Assembly: GCA_049587715.1 (NCBI GenBank)
Contig: JBAVEL010000134.1
Span: forward strand, 1-13,046
Source: JBAVEL01 sp049587715
GTDB taxonomy: Bacteria > Bacteroidota > Ignavibacteria > UBA10030 > UBA6906
Length of the DNA stretch: 13,046 nucleotides
Direction of reading: 5' to 3'
Shown here one piece after another: positions 5,796-13,046 of this stretch. A model generated the notes under the pieces. The model was not told where the DNA came from and made no database searches. It saw nothing but the letters and a program-made list of their open reading frames with translations. How positions within the stretch are numbered: position 1 is the first letter of the stretch; the number at the start of each line of letters is the position of its first letter. The translations under genes and the position numbers were made by a program.

Positions 5796-7991
5796 ATGAA
5801 GCGATTGACACTGACGCTGGCGCTCTGCATGTGGGCTGGGGTTCTCTCCGCCCAGTATCCGGAAGTGACCCTGAGGCAGATCCAGGAGGTCCCCCTTGAT
5901 TCCCTCCGCCGGGCCGACACGCTCCAGAATACGCTGCCGTCCCGCTGGACCCTCCAGATATCCCCGTATACGGGCGACACGGTGACGGTGACGGCCGTGT
6001 GTGTCGTGCCCGCCCGGATCATCACCTATACGGGCTTCGGGTTCACCATGCTGCTCGCCGACACCGGGGCGAACCCCTATCCCTGGGGTGGCATCCTGGT
6101 TCGGGCCACTGCAGACACCAACACCCACATCCTGGACGGCTTCCTGAACGTGGAGACGGGGGATGTGATCCGCATGACGGGTGTGGTGTCCGAGTTTCCC
6201 CTGACCAGCATGAACAGCCTAACCCAGTTCGCTCCCATTCCCGGCATCCCCATCGGCATCATCGGGACAGCGGCCCTCCCCGTGCCCGAGTGGAAGACGA
6301 TCGGTGATTTCCATACCGGTCTCTTCCCGGGCGGGAGGGTGCAGTACAGCACGGGCGAACCGTACGAGGCCCTTACCATCCGGCTCCCCGGGGCCACCGT
6401 GGATGCCAGGGTCAACATCCCGCGCGGGACCTTCAGCATGGTGGATGAGAGCGGGAACCAGATCAGCGACTACGACGTCTCCCGGTTCTTCACGCTGGGC
6501 CACAGCTATGCAGGAGCGGACAGCGTCTGGCAGCTCATCTACCCCACGGTCGGGACGCGCATCGACAGTCTCCGGGGGTTCATTACGACGGCTTCCGCGA
6601 CGGAAAACCCCCGCGGCTACCGTGTGGCCCCCATCTGGCGGGGGGACGTGAAGATCGGGGTGGTCTCCCCGAGCGTCACCACCCACAGGCGGAACCCCAT
6701 CGTGGTCGGCCCAGACAGCGCCGCCTCGATTACCGTGCGGGTCGGCCAGCAGGCGGGCGGATTCCCCATCAGCAGCGTGACGCTTCTGTACAGTCTGAAC
6801 AACGGTCCCCTTATCCCGGCGAACATGACCCTGGTGAACCCGGCCGACAGCACCTGGGGAGGGCAGGTGCCCCAGCAGACGGCGAACACATTCGTGCACT
6901 ACTTCATCAGGGCTCTGGATACGCAGGGGAACGCCGCCGTCCTGGCCAGCTCCGCTTTCGGGGGAGCGGCCTCCGACACCTCCAAGGGGTTCTTCTTCTA
7001 TACGGTCCTGGACCGGGCGCTCACCATCCGGGACATTCAGTACACTCCGTACGTGAACGGGCGGGGCGCCTACACGGCGGCATTCGCGAGTCTGAGCGGA
7101 GTGGTCACGGCGGATACGCCGCACATCGGCGCCACATCCCTGACGAGCGGGGGAACAAGCGCCTGGTACATGCAGGCGGGGAACGAGCCCTGGAACGGCA
7201 TCTGGTTCGTGGGTCTGGATCCCCTGCTCTATGACCTCCGCAACGGCGACAGCGTGACCGTCGGGGGCATTATCGACGAGCAGTTCGACGTGACCCGGGT
7301 GGAGGGGATTTCGAGTGTGGCCGTCCACGGAACGGGACTGCCTCCCGCGCCGCCTGTGGACCTCACCACGGGGAGATTCGGGCCCACGGTGGGGAATGGT
7401 ACTCCCGCGGCCGAGATGTACGAGGGGATGCTGGTGCGCCTTGTTGATGTCCGGGTGTCGGCTCTGAACCCGGTGTTTGGCGACGACACCGAGTTCGAGG
7501 TGGACGACGGAAGCGGGCCGATCATCGTGCGGCGGGACGGAACCCACAGGTACTCCAATCGGGCCGCAGATACCACATTCGGAAAAACCATCCTGAAGCT
7601 GAACGACAGGGTGAGTTCCCTCACGGGGGTCGTCTTCTACAGCTTCAACAGGTACAAGATCTGTCCCCGGACGGACGCGGACTGGGGAACCATCACGGGG
7701 GTGGAAGGCGGAAGCCCGCCCCGCCCCGAAGGGTTTGCCCTTCTCCAGAACTATCCCAACCCGTTCAATCCCGCCACCACCATTACCTACACCCTTCCCG
7801 GGGACGGGCACGTGACCCTCACCCTGCATGACGTGCTCGGGCGCGAGGTCCGGACCCTTCTCGAGGAGGAGCAGGGGGCGGGGACCCATACGATCACGCT
7901 GGACGGCCGCGGGCTCGCCACCGGCCTCTATTTCTACCGCCTGCAGTCGGGGTCCTTTGCGGCGGTCAGGAAAATGGTGCTTCTGAAGTAG
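5796..7991 (+). CDS. Exported protein with duplicated OB-fold-like halves and classical T9SS type A sorting domain
   Basis: 731 residues. The signal peptide (MKRLTLTLALCMWAGVLSA) is probably cut before QYPEV. The body appears two-fold repeated. Half one (about 51-300) has an OB-fold-like strand set ending VETGDVIRMTGVV, then EPYEALTIRL and GTFSMVDESGNQI. Half two (about 409-632) has LRNGDSVTVGGII, then EMYEGMLVRL and TEFEVDDGSGPII. An Ig-like segment (about 306-390, SVTLLYSLNNG, FVHYFIRALDTQG) separates them. Such modules resemble the OB-fold-like domains found beside secreted nucleases and in T9SS cargo, but no nuclease or other catalytic motif is visible. The C terminus from about 645 is a textbook T9SS type A tail: LLQNYPNPFNPATTI, LHDVLGREVRTL, GLATGLYFYRL, KMVLLK. 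Cargo of this kind is normally exported across the outer membrane, then anchored or released after tail removal. Spacing to the next gene is 15 bases. Confidence 0.88.
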   Translation: MKRLTLTLALCMWAGVLSAQYPEVTLRQIQEVPLDSLRRADTLQNTLPSRWTLQISPYTGDTVTVTAVCVVPARIITYTGFGFTMLLADTGANPYPWGGILVRATADTNTHILDGFLNVETGDVIRMTGVVSEFPLTSMNSLTQFAPIPGIPIGIIGTAALPVPEWKTIGDFHTGLFPGGRVQYSTGEPYEALTIRLPGATVDARVNIPRGTFSMVDESGNQISDYDVSRFFTLGHSYAGADSVWQLIYPTVGTRIDSLRGFITTASATENPRGYRVAPIWRGDVKIGVVSPSVTTHRRNPIVVGPDSAASITVRVGQQAGGFPISSVTLLYSLNNGPLIPANMTLVNPADSTWGGQVPQQTANTFVHYFIRALDTQGNAAVLASSAFGGAASDTSKGFFFYTVLDRALTIRDIQYTPYVNGRGAYTAAFASLSGVVTADTPHIGATSLTSGGTSAWYMQAGNEPWNGIWFVGLDPLLYDLRNGDSVTVGGIIDEQFDVTRVEGISSVAVHGTGLPPAPPVDLTTGRFGPTVGNGTPAAEMYEGMLVRLVDVRVSALNPVFGDDTEFEVDDGSGPIIVRRDGTHRYSNRAADTTFGKTILKLNDRVSSLTGVVFYSFNRYKICPRTDADWGTITGVEGGSPPRPEGFALLQNYPNPFNPATTITYTLPGDGHVTLTLHDVLGREVRTLLEEEQGAGTHTITLDGRGLATGLYFYRLQSGSFAAVRKMVLLK

Positions 7992-8006
7992 CGGCGGGTG
8001 CCTCCG

Positions 8007-9764
8007 GTGAAGACTCGGCACATTCTCCTGCTGCTGGTTCCGCTGGCCTTCTCGCTCCGCTGTACCGACACCATTGCGGACAGGCCCATCGCCAACAGCA
8101 CCCCGGTCACCTATCTCTGGCTCTACCCGGATTCGACCGTGGGCGTGGGGGTCAGCCGGCAGCATCTCCGGTGGTGGGGGGAGGATCCCGACGGCCTTGT
8201 GCGGGGCTTCCTGTTCGCCTATGCCGCCTTTGGCGGGCAGGTGGGAGGCGTTCCCGCGCCCGACACCCTCGCATACACATGGGTGACGGGGAACGACACG
8301 CTCATCTCGTTTCCCCTGGACACCCTCTTCAGGACCTACACCGTGTTTGTCCGCGCGGTGGACAACTCGGTGCGTCTTCCCGCGGCTCTGGAGGAGAGAA
8401 GCCGTGTGCGGATGAACCCGGAGCCCTTCGTGGATGCGAATGTGAACGGGGTCCTGGATGGCGGAGACACCCGGCTGGAGGGGCTGGGGGGGGCGGTGGA
8501 TCCCCGTGGCGCCGTCCGGGCATTTCCCATCCGGAACACGCCGCCCACGATCGCGTTTGTCCTGGATCCGCGGACGGGGACGGCGGTCATGAAGCAGCCC
8601 GAGACCACATATACCGCGGCTACATTCGCCTGGACGGCGCGCGATGCGGACGGGAGCAACACCCTGGCCTCGTACCGGATCGCCCTGAACGACACATCCG
8701 ACCCCTCCCGGTGGCTGACAGTTCCTGTGCGGGATACGGTCGTGACCATCGTGGTCCCGCGGGCGCGGAGCGACATTGCGGGCGCGGAGGTGGATGCCGA
8801 TGTCTACGGCGGAGTCTTCCTCTCCCGTCAGTTCCTGGGGACCCTCCGGGGGCTCCGGCTGGACGACAGGAACGTTTTGTTTGTGCAGGCCCGGGATGTG
8901 GCGGGGGAATACAGCACGACGATTGCCATGCCCTCGGGTACGGACCGCTGGTTCGTGCGGCGGCCGCGGGGCAGGTTGCTCCTGGTGGGCGACTACATCA
9001 ATTCGGACAGCGCATCAGCCCGGCTCAGGTACCGGGCGGGCCTGGCTGCGGTCCCCGGGGGGGGATTCTCGGATGTGGACGAACTGAACATCGGAAGGGG
9101 TCTCAGGCCCGAGGACAAGCGGAGCGGGAAGACGGGGATTCTGGTCCCTCCCTTCATCGACCCAGCCCTCATCTACACCTTCCTGCTGTATGACCAGGTG
9201 CTCTGGTACACGGAGGCCCTTCCCAGCCTGGGGGTGGCCCAGCTGACCCTTTTCACGTACATGCAGAACGGGGGGAAGGTTCTTTTCTCCACCACTTTTG
9301 AAAGCTCCACGGACGCACGGGGGGCGCTGAATGATTTCGCACCGATCGACAGCGTGAGCAGCGCGCCCTTCACCCCGAGGCCGGCGCCGGGAGACACGCG
9401 CGTTCCCGGAGGGTACCGCGTGTATGCGGACAGTTCCCTTCCGGGGGAGCCGTATCCACCCCTGGCGTTCGTCCTCCCCCCGGCGCCTCTCACGTTCCAT
9501 TCCATCTTCATGCGGCCCCTGTACAGGAGGTCGGACGCGCGGTACATCTACCGGCTTCAGCCGGATACCGCCAACAGCCCTCCCCGGTACATCGGTTCCC
9601 CCAACGTGGCGGTGGTGGACGGGCAGCGGACGATCGTGTTCATAGGTCTTTCCCTCCATCTTCTGGACAATACCGCGGCGGGACAGGGTATGGGGGCCTT
9701 CCTGGAGCGGGTCCTCCTGCATGAATTCAACCCTGCCCACGCGGTGAACAGACGGCGTTTCTGA
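8007..9764 (+). CDS. Probable lipoprotein with Ig-like and class I amidotransferase-like regions, function unknown
   Basis: 585 residues; not matched to a named family. The N terminus (MKTRHILLLLVPLAFSLRC) is signal-like, with Cys19 as a possible lipidation site. The SLRC box is atypical because of Arg at -1, so a soluble exported form is possible. I prefer the GTG at 8007, preceded by GGCGGG at 7993-7998; a GTG at 7998 adds MPP without a ribosome binding site. Regions: beta-rich/Ig-like about 25-130 and 170-310 (TFAWTARDADGSN, VLFVQARDVAGEYST), with a calcium-loop-like DANVNGVLDGGD at 143-154 between them. Residues about 320-565 look like an alpha/beta flavodoxin or GATase-like fold: GRLLLVGDYINSD, FLLYDQVLWYTEA, YMQNGGKVLFST (418-429) and VVDGQRTIVFIGLSLHLL. 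No catalytic Cys-His pair is evident. The stop is two bases before the receptor gene, implying translational coupling. Confidence 0.75.
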   Translation: MKTRHILLLLVPLAFSLRCTDTIADRPIANSTPVTYLWLYPDSTVGVGVSRQHLRWWGEDPDGLVRGFLFAYAAFGGQVGGVPAPDTLAYTWVTGNDTLISFPLDTLFRTYTVFVRAVDNSVRLPAALEERSRVRMNPEPFVDANVNGVLDGGDTRLEGLGGAVDPRGAVRAFPIRNTPPTIAFVLDPRTGTAVMKQPETTYTAATFAWTARDADGSNTLASYRIALNDTSDPSRWLTVPVRDTVVTIVVPRARSDIAGAEVDADVYGGVFLSRQFLGTLRGLRLDDRNVLFVQARDVAGEYSTTIAMPSGTDRWFVRRPRGRLLLVGDYINSDSASARLRYRAGLAAVPGGGFSDVDELNIGRGLRPEDKRSGKTGILVPPFIDPALIYTFLLYDQVLWYTEALPSLGVAQLTLFTYMQNGGKVLFSTTFESSTDARGALNDFAPIDSVSSAPFTPRPAPGDTRVPGGYRVYADSSLPGEPYPPLAFVLPPAPLTFHSIFMRPLYRRSDARYIYRLQPDTANSPPRYIGSPNVAVVDGQRTIVFIGLSLHLLDNTAAGQGMGAFLERVLLHEFNPAHAVNRRRF

Positions 9765-9770
9765 GCATGC
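9759..9770 (+). promoter_or_regulatory. Stop-start coupling junction (TGA GC ATG), copy 1
   Basis: TTCTGAGCATGC joins the lipoprotein gene to the receptor gene: TGA at 9762-9764, two bases, ATG at 9767. No Shine-Dalgarno sequence precedes the ATG, so translation probably continues by termination-reinitiation. The same 12 bases recur at 12590-12601. Confidence 0.55.
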
Positions 9771-12595
9771 CGGGTCTGCGACATATCCTGCTCTGCCTGC
9801 TGGTGGCGGCCCTCCCGTACGAGGCTCGGGCCCAGGGACGCACCCTCGAGGGGAGAGGACGCCTCGAAGGGCGGATCCTGGATGCGCGTACGGGGGAGAC
9901 CCTCCCCGGGGCGAACATGATCGTGAAGGGGACCTACTACGGGGGCGCCAGCGACCCCGGGGGGAAGGTCCGGATCGAGAACGTGAACCCGGGAGTGTAC
10001 ACGGTGGAGGTCACCCTGCTCGGGTACAAGACCATGCAGTTCACCTCCATCCGCGTGGAGGCGGGGGGAACCGCGTCGGTGGAAGCCCGGATGGAGGAAA
10101 CCGTCCTGGCGCTGGACAAAGAGGTGGTCATTGTGGGGGAGAAGCCCCTGTTTGACATCGAGGAAACCTCCAGCCGGCGGAGCATCGAACAGGCGGATAT
10201 CCAGGCGGCGGCGGTCCAGAATGTGCAGAGCATCGTTTCCCTGCAGGCGGGGGTGGTGCAGTCAGACAACGAGATTCATATCCGGGGGGGGAGGACCCAC
10301 GAGAACGCGTTCCTGATTGACGGGGTTTCGGTGCAGGATCCCCTTGCGGGGACCGGGTTCGGACTCCAGGTAAGCCCCGGCGCGATTCAGGAGGTGGAGG
10401 TCATCACCGGGGGATACAATGCGGAATACGGTCAGGCAACGTCGGGAATCGTGAACATCACGACACGGGAGGGGACGGACCGCGTCAGCGGGGGCGTATC
10501 CTGGAAGACCGACCGTCTGCTGGGGGCCCGTTCCAGAGGAAACTGGAATACGGACATCATGGACGTGAACCTGAGCGCCCCGCTGATTCCCGGGTATCTT
10601 TCCTTCTTCGGGACCTTTTACGGGAACATCGGCGACGGGTACACCCGGTGGGTGGAAACCCTCGGTCCGGGAGGGCGTCCCGTCGGCTACGAGGATATCG
10701 CGCCGGGAGGACTCTCCTCTGCCATCTACGGAGGGAGGCGGTATGCACCGAGGCGGAGCAACAACTACTCCCTGCTGACGAAGCTGACGTTCCGTCCGGC
10801 GCCCGTGGTGAAGCTCTCCTACACCCACACCCAGAGTCTGGTGATCGATCAGAACACGCAGACCATCCAAACCACCCTGGAGAGAGTGGAGCCGAATCCG
10901 GGGTACCAGTACCTCTTCCAGTACATTCCCGACAGCGCCAATACGTTTACCCAGAGAAACATCCAGCATTCCTGGTCGCTCACCCACACCCTCAGCAACC
11001 AGACCTTCTACGATCTCCGGTTCAGCATCTACACGGCCCACGTGCGGGGGGACGCGAACGGGAAGAGCTTCGAGGCGTACATCGAGCCGGCCGACATTGT
11101 CACCTATCCCGTCAGCTACTACAACCAGACAACGGATACCATTGGAGTCATCCCGGGCGACGGCTTCTACGACATCGGAGCCCCCACCTCCTGGCGGGAC
11201 CACTTCATCGAGGAACGGACGCTCAAGTTCGACCTGACGAACTACTTCAGCGAGAAGAACAAGTTCAAGACCGGCATCGAGATCCGCTCCTCGGGCCTCC
11301 AGATTGCCGACATCGTAAAGCCGTGGGTGCGTCCCGCGGCGTTCGACAGCGACATCTACCGGGTGGACCCCGTGCAGGGTGCGGTGTACGTGCAGGACAA
11401 TATCACCCTCAGCGGGATGATCCTGAACGCCGGTCTGCGTCTGGACTATTGGATGCCCGGCAAGTACGTGGACGACGCGGCGGCGGACACCTCCTCCTCC
11501 CTCGTCATCTCCCGCGGGCTCCGGGATCAGTACCTGGACGACACCTTCTCCCTTTTCGGGCGGCGCTGGAAGGCCCGGCTGAGCCCCCGGCTGGGCATCT
11601 CGCATCCGATCTCGGACAACCAGACGCTTTTCTTTTCCTACGGGCATTTCTCCAAGCTCCCGCGCCCCCAGTTTGTGTATTCCAAGCTGACGAGAACCAG
11701 CGTGCGGTCCTATCTGCCGGTGGGGAATCCGAACCTGAACCCCGAGACCACGGTGGCCTACGAGCTCGGCATCCGGAACCAGCTCTCGGGGAATGACGTT
11801 ATGTCGCTCACCGCCTACTACAAGGACATCTTCGACTACATCACGGAGAAGACCGTCCGGCGGGTTTCCTCCCGGGGAACCTCCTCCACCTACACCACCT
11901 ACCTCAATACCGACTACGCCCGGGTAAGGGGCGTGGAGGTGGAGTACAAGAAACGGATCGGGTCCTGGTTCAGGGGATCGGTGTCGGGGTCCTACTCCAT
12001 CGCCACGGGAAAGAGCTCCACGCCCAACGAGGCGGTGATCCGCGTCCAGCAGGGGGAGCCCGAAACCATACGCGAGGCGTTTCTCATCTGGGATCGTCCC
12101 GTACAGGTTTCCGCCAACCTGAACTTCAACGTACAGAAGGGGGAGCCCTTGTTCGGGTTCGGGGAGGGCATCCTGGATGACTACAACCTCTTCGTGCGGC
12201 TCTTCTACCAGTCGGGGAAGAGGTACACCCCTCAGATCGAACTGGGGAGGGATCCGAGGAGCGGACGGCTGCTCTACGGGAGCGACGAGAACCGGATCCT
12301 GGAGGAGGTGGGGGAGCACTGGTTCTATCTGAACCTGAATTTCGAGAAGTACTTCGATGCGGGGGTGGGCAAGATCATTGCCAGTCTGGAGGTGGACAAC
12401 CTCCTGGACAACCGGAATGCGCAGATTATCAACCCCGTGACCGGAAGGGCGTATGAGTACGGAGACCCGACGCCGGCCTCCTACAACGACCCGCTGTATC
12501 CCCAGCTCTCGGGGGACATCAGCCCCTTCCCCTACAATCCGGCACGGTACCTGAACCCCCGCACCGTCCGGCTGAGCCTTGCCTTCAGGTTCTGA
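9767..12595 (+). CDS. TonB-dependent outer-membrane receptor with carboxypeptidase-regulatory-like N-terminal domain
   Basis: 942 residues, in the usual range for large Oar/SusC-like receptors. The signal peptide is MPGLRHILLCLLVAALPYEARA. A carboxypeptidase-regulatory-like (transthyretin-fold) domain covers about 31-115 (GRILDARTGETLPGANMIVKG, then GVYTVEVTLLGYKT). A TonB-box-like stretch, LDKEVVIVGEKPL, follows. The plug domain is about 140-235, with IHIRGGRTHENAFLIDGVSV, IQEVEVITGGYNAEYGQ and SGIVNITTREG. The rest is a beta-barrel rich in aromatic and alternating strands, with LPVGNPNLNPETTVAYELG typical of late barrel loops. The last residues, VRLSLAFRF, end in Phe, the usual outer-membrane assembly signal. 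It would import a bound ligand using TonB-ExbBD energy; the ligand is unknown and no SusD-like partner is seen. Both ends of the gene overlap coupling junctions, so it belongs to the cassette. Confidence 0.93.
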   Translation: MPGLRHILLCLLVAALPYEARAQGRTLEGRGRLEGRILDARTGETLPGANMIVKGTYYGGASDPGGKVRIENVNPGVYTVEVTLLGYKTMQFTSIRVEAGGTASVEARMEETVLALDKEVVIVGEKPLFDIEETSSRRSIEQADIQAAAVQNVQSIVSLQAGVVQSDNEIHIRGGRTHENAFLIDGVSVQDPLAGTGFGLQVSPGAIQEVEVITGGYNAEYGQATSGIVNITTREGTDRVSGGVSWKTDRLLGARSRGNWNTDIMDVNLSAPLIPGYLSFFGTFYGNIGDGYTRWVETLGPGGRPVGYEDIAPGGLSSAIYGGRRYAPRRSNNYSLLTKLTFRPAPVVKLSYTHTQSLVIDQNTQTIQTTLERVEPNPGYQYLFQYIPDSANTFTQRNIQHSWSLTHTLSNQTFYDLRFSIYTAHVRGDANGKSFEAYIEPADIVTYPVSYYNQTTDTIGVIPGDGFYDIGAPTSWRDHFIEERTLKFDLTNYFSEKNKFKTGIEIRSSGLQIADIVKPWVRPAAFDSDIYRVDPVQGAVYVQDNITLSGMILNAGLRLDYWMPGKYVDDAAADTSSSLVISRGLRDQYLDDTFSLFGRRWKARLSPRLGISHPISDNQTLFFSYGHFSKLPRPQFVYSKLTRTSVRSYLPVGNPNLNPETTVAYELGIRNQLSGNDVMSLTAYYKDIFDYITEKTVRRVSSRGTSSTYTTYLNTDYARVRGVEVEYKKRIGSWFRGSVSGSYSIATGKSSTPNEAVIRVQQGEPETIREAFLIWDRPVQVSANLNFNVQKGEPLFGFGEGILDDYNLFVRLFYQSGKRYTPQIELGRDPRSGRLLYGSDENRILEEVGEHWFYLNLNFEKYFDAGVGKIIASLEVDNLLDNRNAQIINPVTGRAYEYGDPTPASYNDPLYPQLSGDISPFPYNPARYLNPRTVRLSLAFRF

Positions 12596-12601
12596 GCATG
12601 C
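12590..12601 (+). promoter_or_regulatory. Stop-start coupling junction (TGA GC ATG), copy 2
   Basis: TTCTGAGCATGC joins the receptor gene to the PorV-like gene: TGA at 12593-12595, two bases, ATG at 12598. It is identical over 12 bases to the junction at 9759-9770 and likewise has no Shine-Dalgarno sequence. Confidence 0.55.
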
Positions 12602-13046
12602 GGCGCCTCTCCGTCATAGCGGTCTTTTCGATCCTGGCCGGGGTCATCCCTCCGGAGAAAGCCGTCTCGCAGCTCCTCCCCAATCTGGGGGGCCAGAGGG
12701 CCGGTATCTCGGCGTTTCAGTTTCTGAAAATCGGCGCCGGGGCAAGAGGCAGTGCCATGGGAGAGGCCTTCGTGGCGGTGGCCAACGATGTCTCCGCTCT
12801 CTTCTGGAATCCCGCCGGGCTTGTCCAGTTCCCCGAAAACCAGGTGATCGCTTCTCACACGGAGTATGTGGTGGACATACGCCATGATTTCCTGGGGGCG
12901 GTCTATCATCTCTCCACGGAGGATGCAGTGGGGGTTTCATTCCTTTCCCTGGGAATGGAGGATATGGAGATAACCACCGAAACCCAGCCCTTTGGAACGG
13001 GGCGGTTCTTCTCCTTCGGGGACATTGCCCTGGGGCTCTCCTACTC
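12598..13046 (+). CDS. PorV/PorQ-family outer-membrane protein (3' truncated by window)
   Basis: 149 complete codons are read before the window ends, with no stop. The N terminus (MRRLSVIAVFSILAGVIPP, then AVSQ) is a signal peptide. The family hallmark follows at about residues 40-75: FLKIGAGARGSAMGEAFVAV and NDVSALFWNPAGL. This block defines the PorV/PorQ (UPF0164-like) branch of FadL-like beta-barrels. PorV carries T9SS cargo from the secretion channel to the PorU sortase; many paralogues in FCB bacteria have no tested role. Later residues show alternating strands (AVGVSFLSLGMEDMEI) and the repeated FSFGDIALGLSY typical of the barrel. The expected full length is about 300-400 residues. The start at 12598 is fixed by the tight junction to the receptor gene and by the signal peptide. 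Its place behind two sorting-tail proteins supports a secretion-linked role, though a generic outer-membrane transporter is possible. Confidence 0.88.
   Translation, partial: MRRLSVIAVFSILAGVIPPEKAVSQLLPNLGGQRAGISAFQFLKIGAGARGSAMGEAFVAVANDVSALFWNPAGLVQFPENQVIASHTEYVVDIRHDFLGAVYHLSTEDAVGVSFLSLGMEDMEITTETQPFGTGRFFSFGDIALGLSY

Noticed and set aside
5946..7690. Secreted nuclease call for the 731-residue protein
   Set aside because: Only the accessory OB-fold-like modules are suggested; no endonuclease/exonuclease/phosphatase or HNH catalytic residues are visible.
10262..12319. A 685-codon minus-strand open frame opposite the TonB receptor, and similar ones at 6219-8165 and 3492-4955
   Set aside because: Low-complexity composition, no family motif, and complete overlap with well-supported + strand genes; they reflect codon-position GC bias.
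9767..12595. SusC/SusD-type glycan uptake locus
   Set aside because: The receptor has the right N-terminal domain, but no SusD-like lipoprotein lies next to it; the neighbours are an amidotransferase-like lipoprotein and a PorV-like protein.
1..13046. Mobile element, CRISPR array or tRNA/rRNA
   Set aside because: No transposase, integrase, direct-repeat array with spacers, terminal inverted repeats or structural RNA signature was seen on either strand.

Overview
The window is GC-rich bacterial DNA with every credible gene on the + strand. The sequence points to a Gram-negative member of the FCB superphylum (Bacteroidota, Ignavibacteria, Rhodothermia, KSB1/Latescibacteria-like candidate phyla). 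The reasons are a secreted protein with a type IX secretion (T9SS) sorting tail of the NYPNPFNP type, a TonB-dependent receptor with an N-terminal carboxypeptidase-regulatory-like domain, a PorV/PorQ-like outer-membrane protein, and near absence of Shine-Dalgarno sequences in front of several genes. The phylum cannot be fixed from this window; high GC and the mix of families fit an uncultured lineage better than a classical Bacteroidetes.

Layout. Bases 1-211 are the C-terminal tail of a UvrD/PcrA-type DNA helicase. Bases 243-1163 encode a YihY/BrkB family inner-membrane protein, closely spaced behind it. A 166-base gap (1164-1329) carries a sigma70-like promoter (TTGATT-17-TATCTT) and small inverted repeats. 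It leads to an MltD-like lytic transglycosylase lipoprotein (1330-3528) with one degenerate and four clear LysM modules. The next gap (3529-3623) holds a weak terminator-like hairpin and a strong-looking promoter (TTGACT-17-TATATT).

From 3624 to the end runs a five-gene, tightly packed transcription unit. It encodes a 709-residue exported protein with a calcium-loop motif and a variant T9SS-type tail (3624-5753); a 731-residue exported protein with duplicated OB-fold-like halves and a classical NYPNPFNP tail (5796-7991); a probable lipoprotein with Ig-like and class I glutamine-amidotransferase-like regions (8007-9764); a TonB-dependent receptor of 942 residues (9767-12595); and the start of a PorV/PorQ-family outer-membrane protein (12598 to beyond the window). 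The gaps between these genes are 42, 15, 2 and 2 bases. The last two junctions share the same 12 bases.

Inferred joint role: the five genes look like a cell-surface module. Two secreted cargo proteins, a surface or periplasmic lipoprotein, a TonB-powered outer-membrane channel and a PorV-like carrier for sorting-tail proteins would be made together. No enzyme active site was recognised in the two cargo proteins, so the substrate is unknown. This cassette is the best candidate in the window for an undescribed system. No tRNA, rRNA, CRISPR array, insertion sequence or phage gene was seen, and no stretch over 300 bases lacks a gene.
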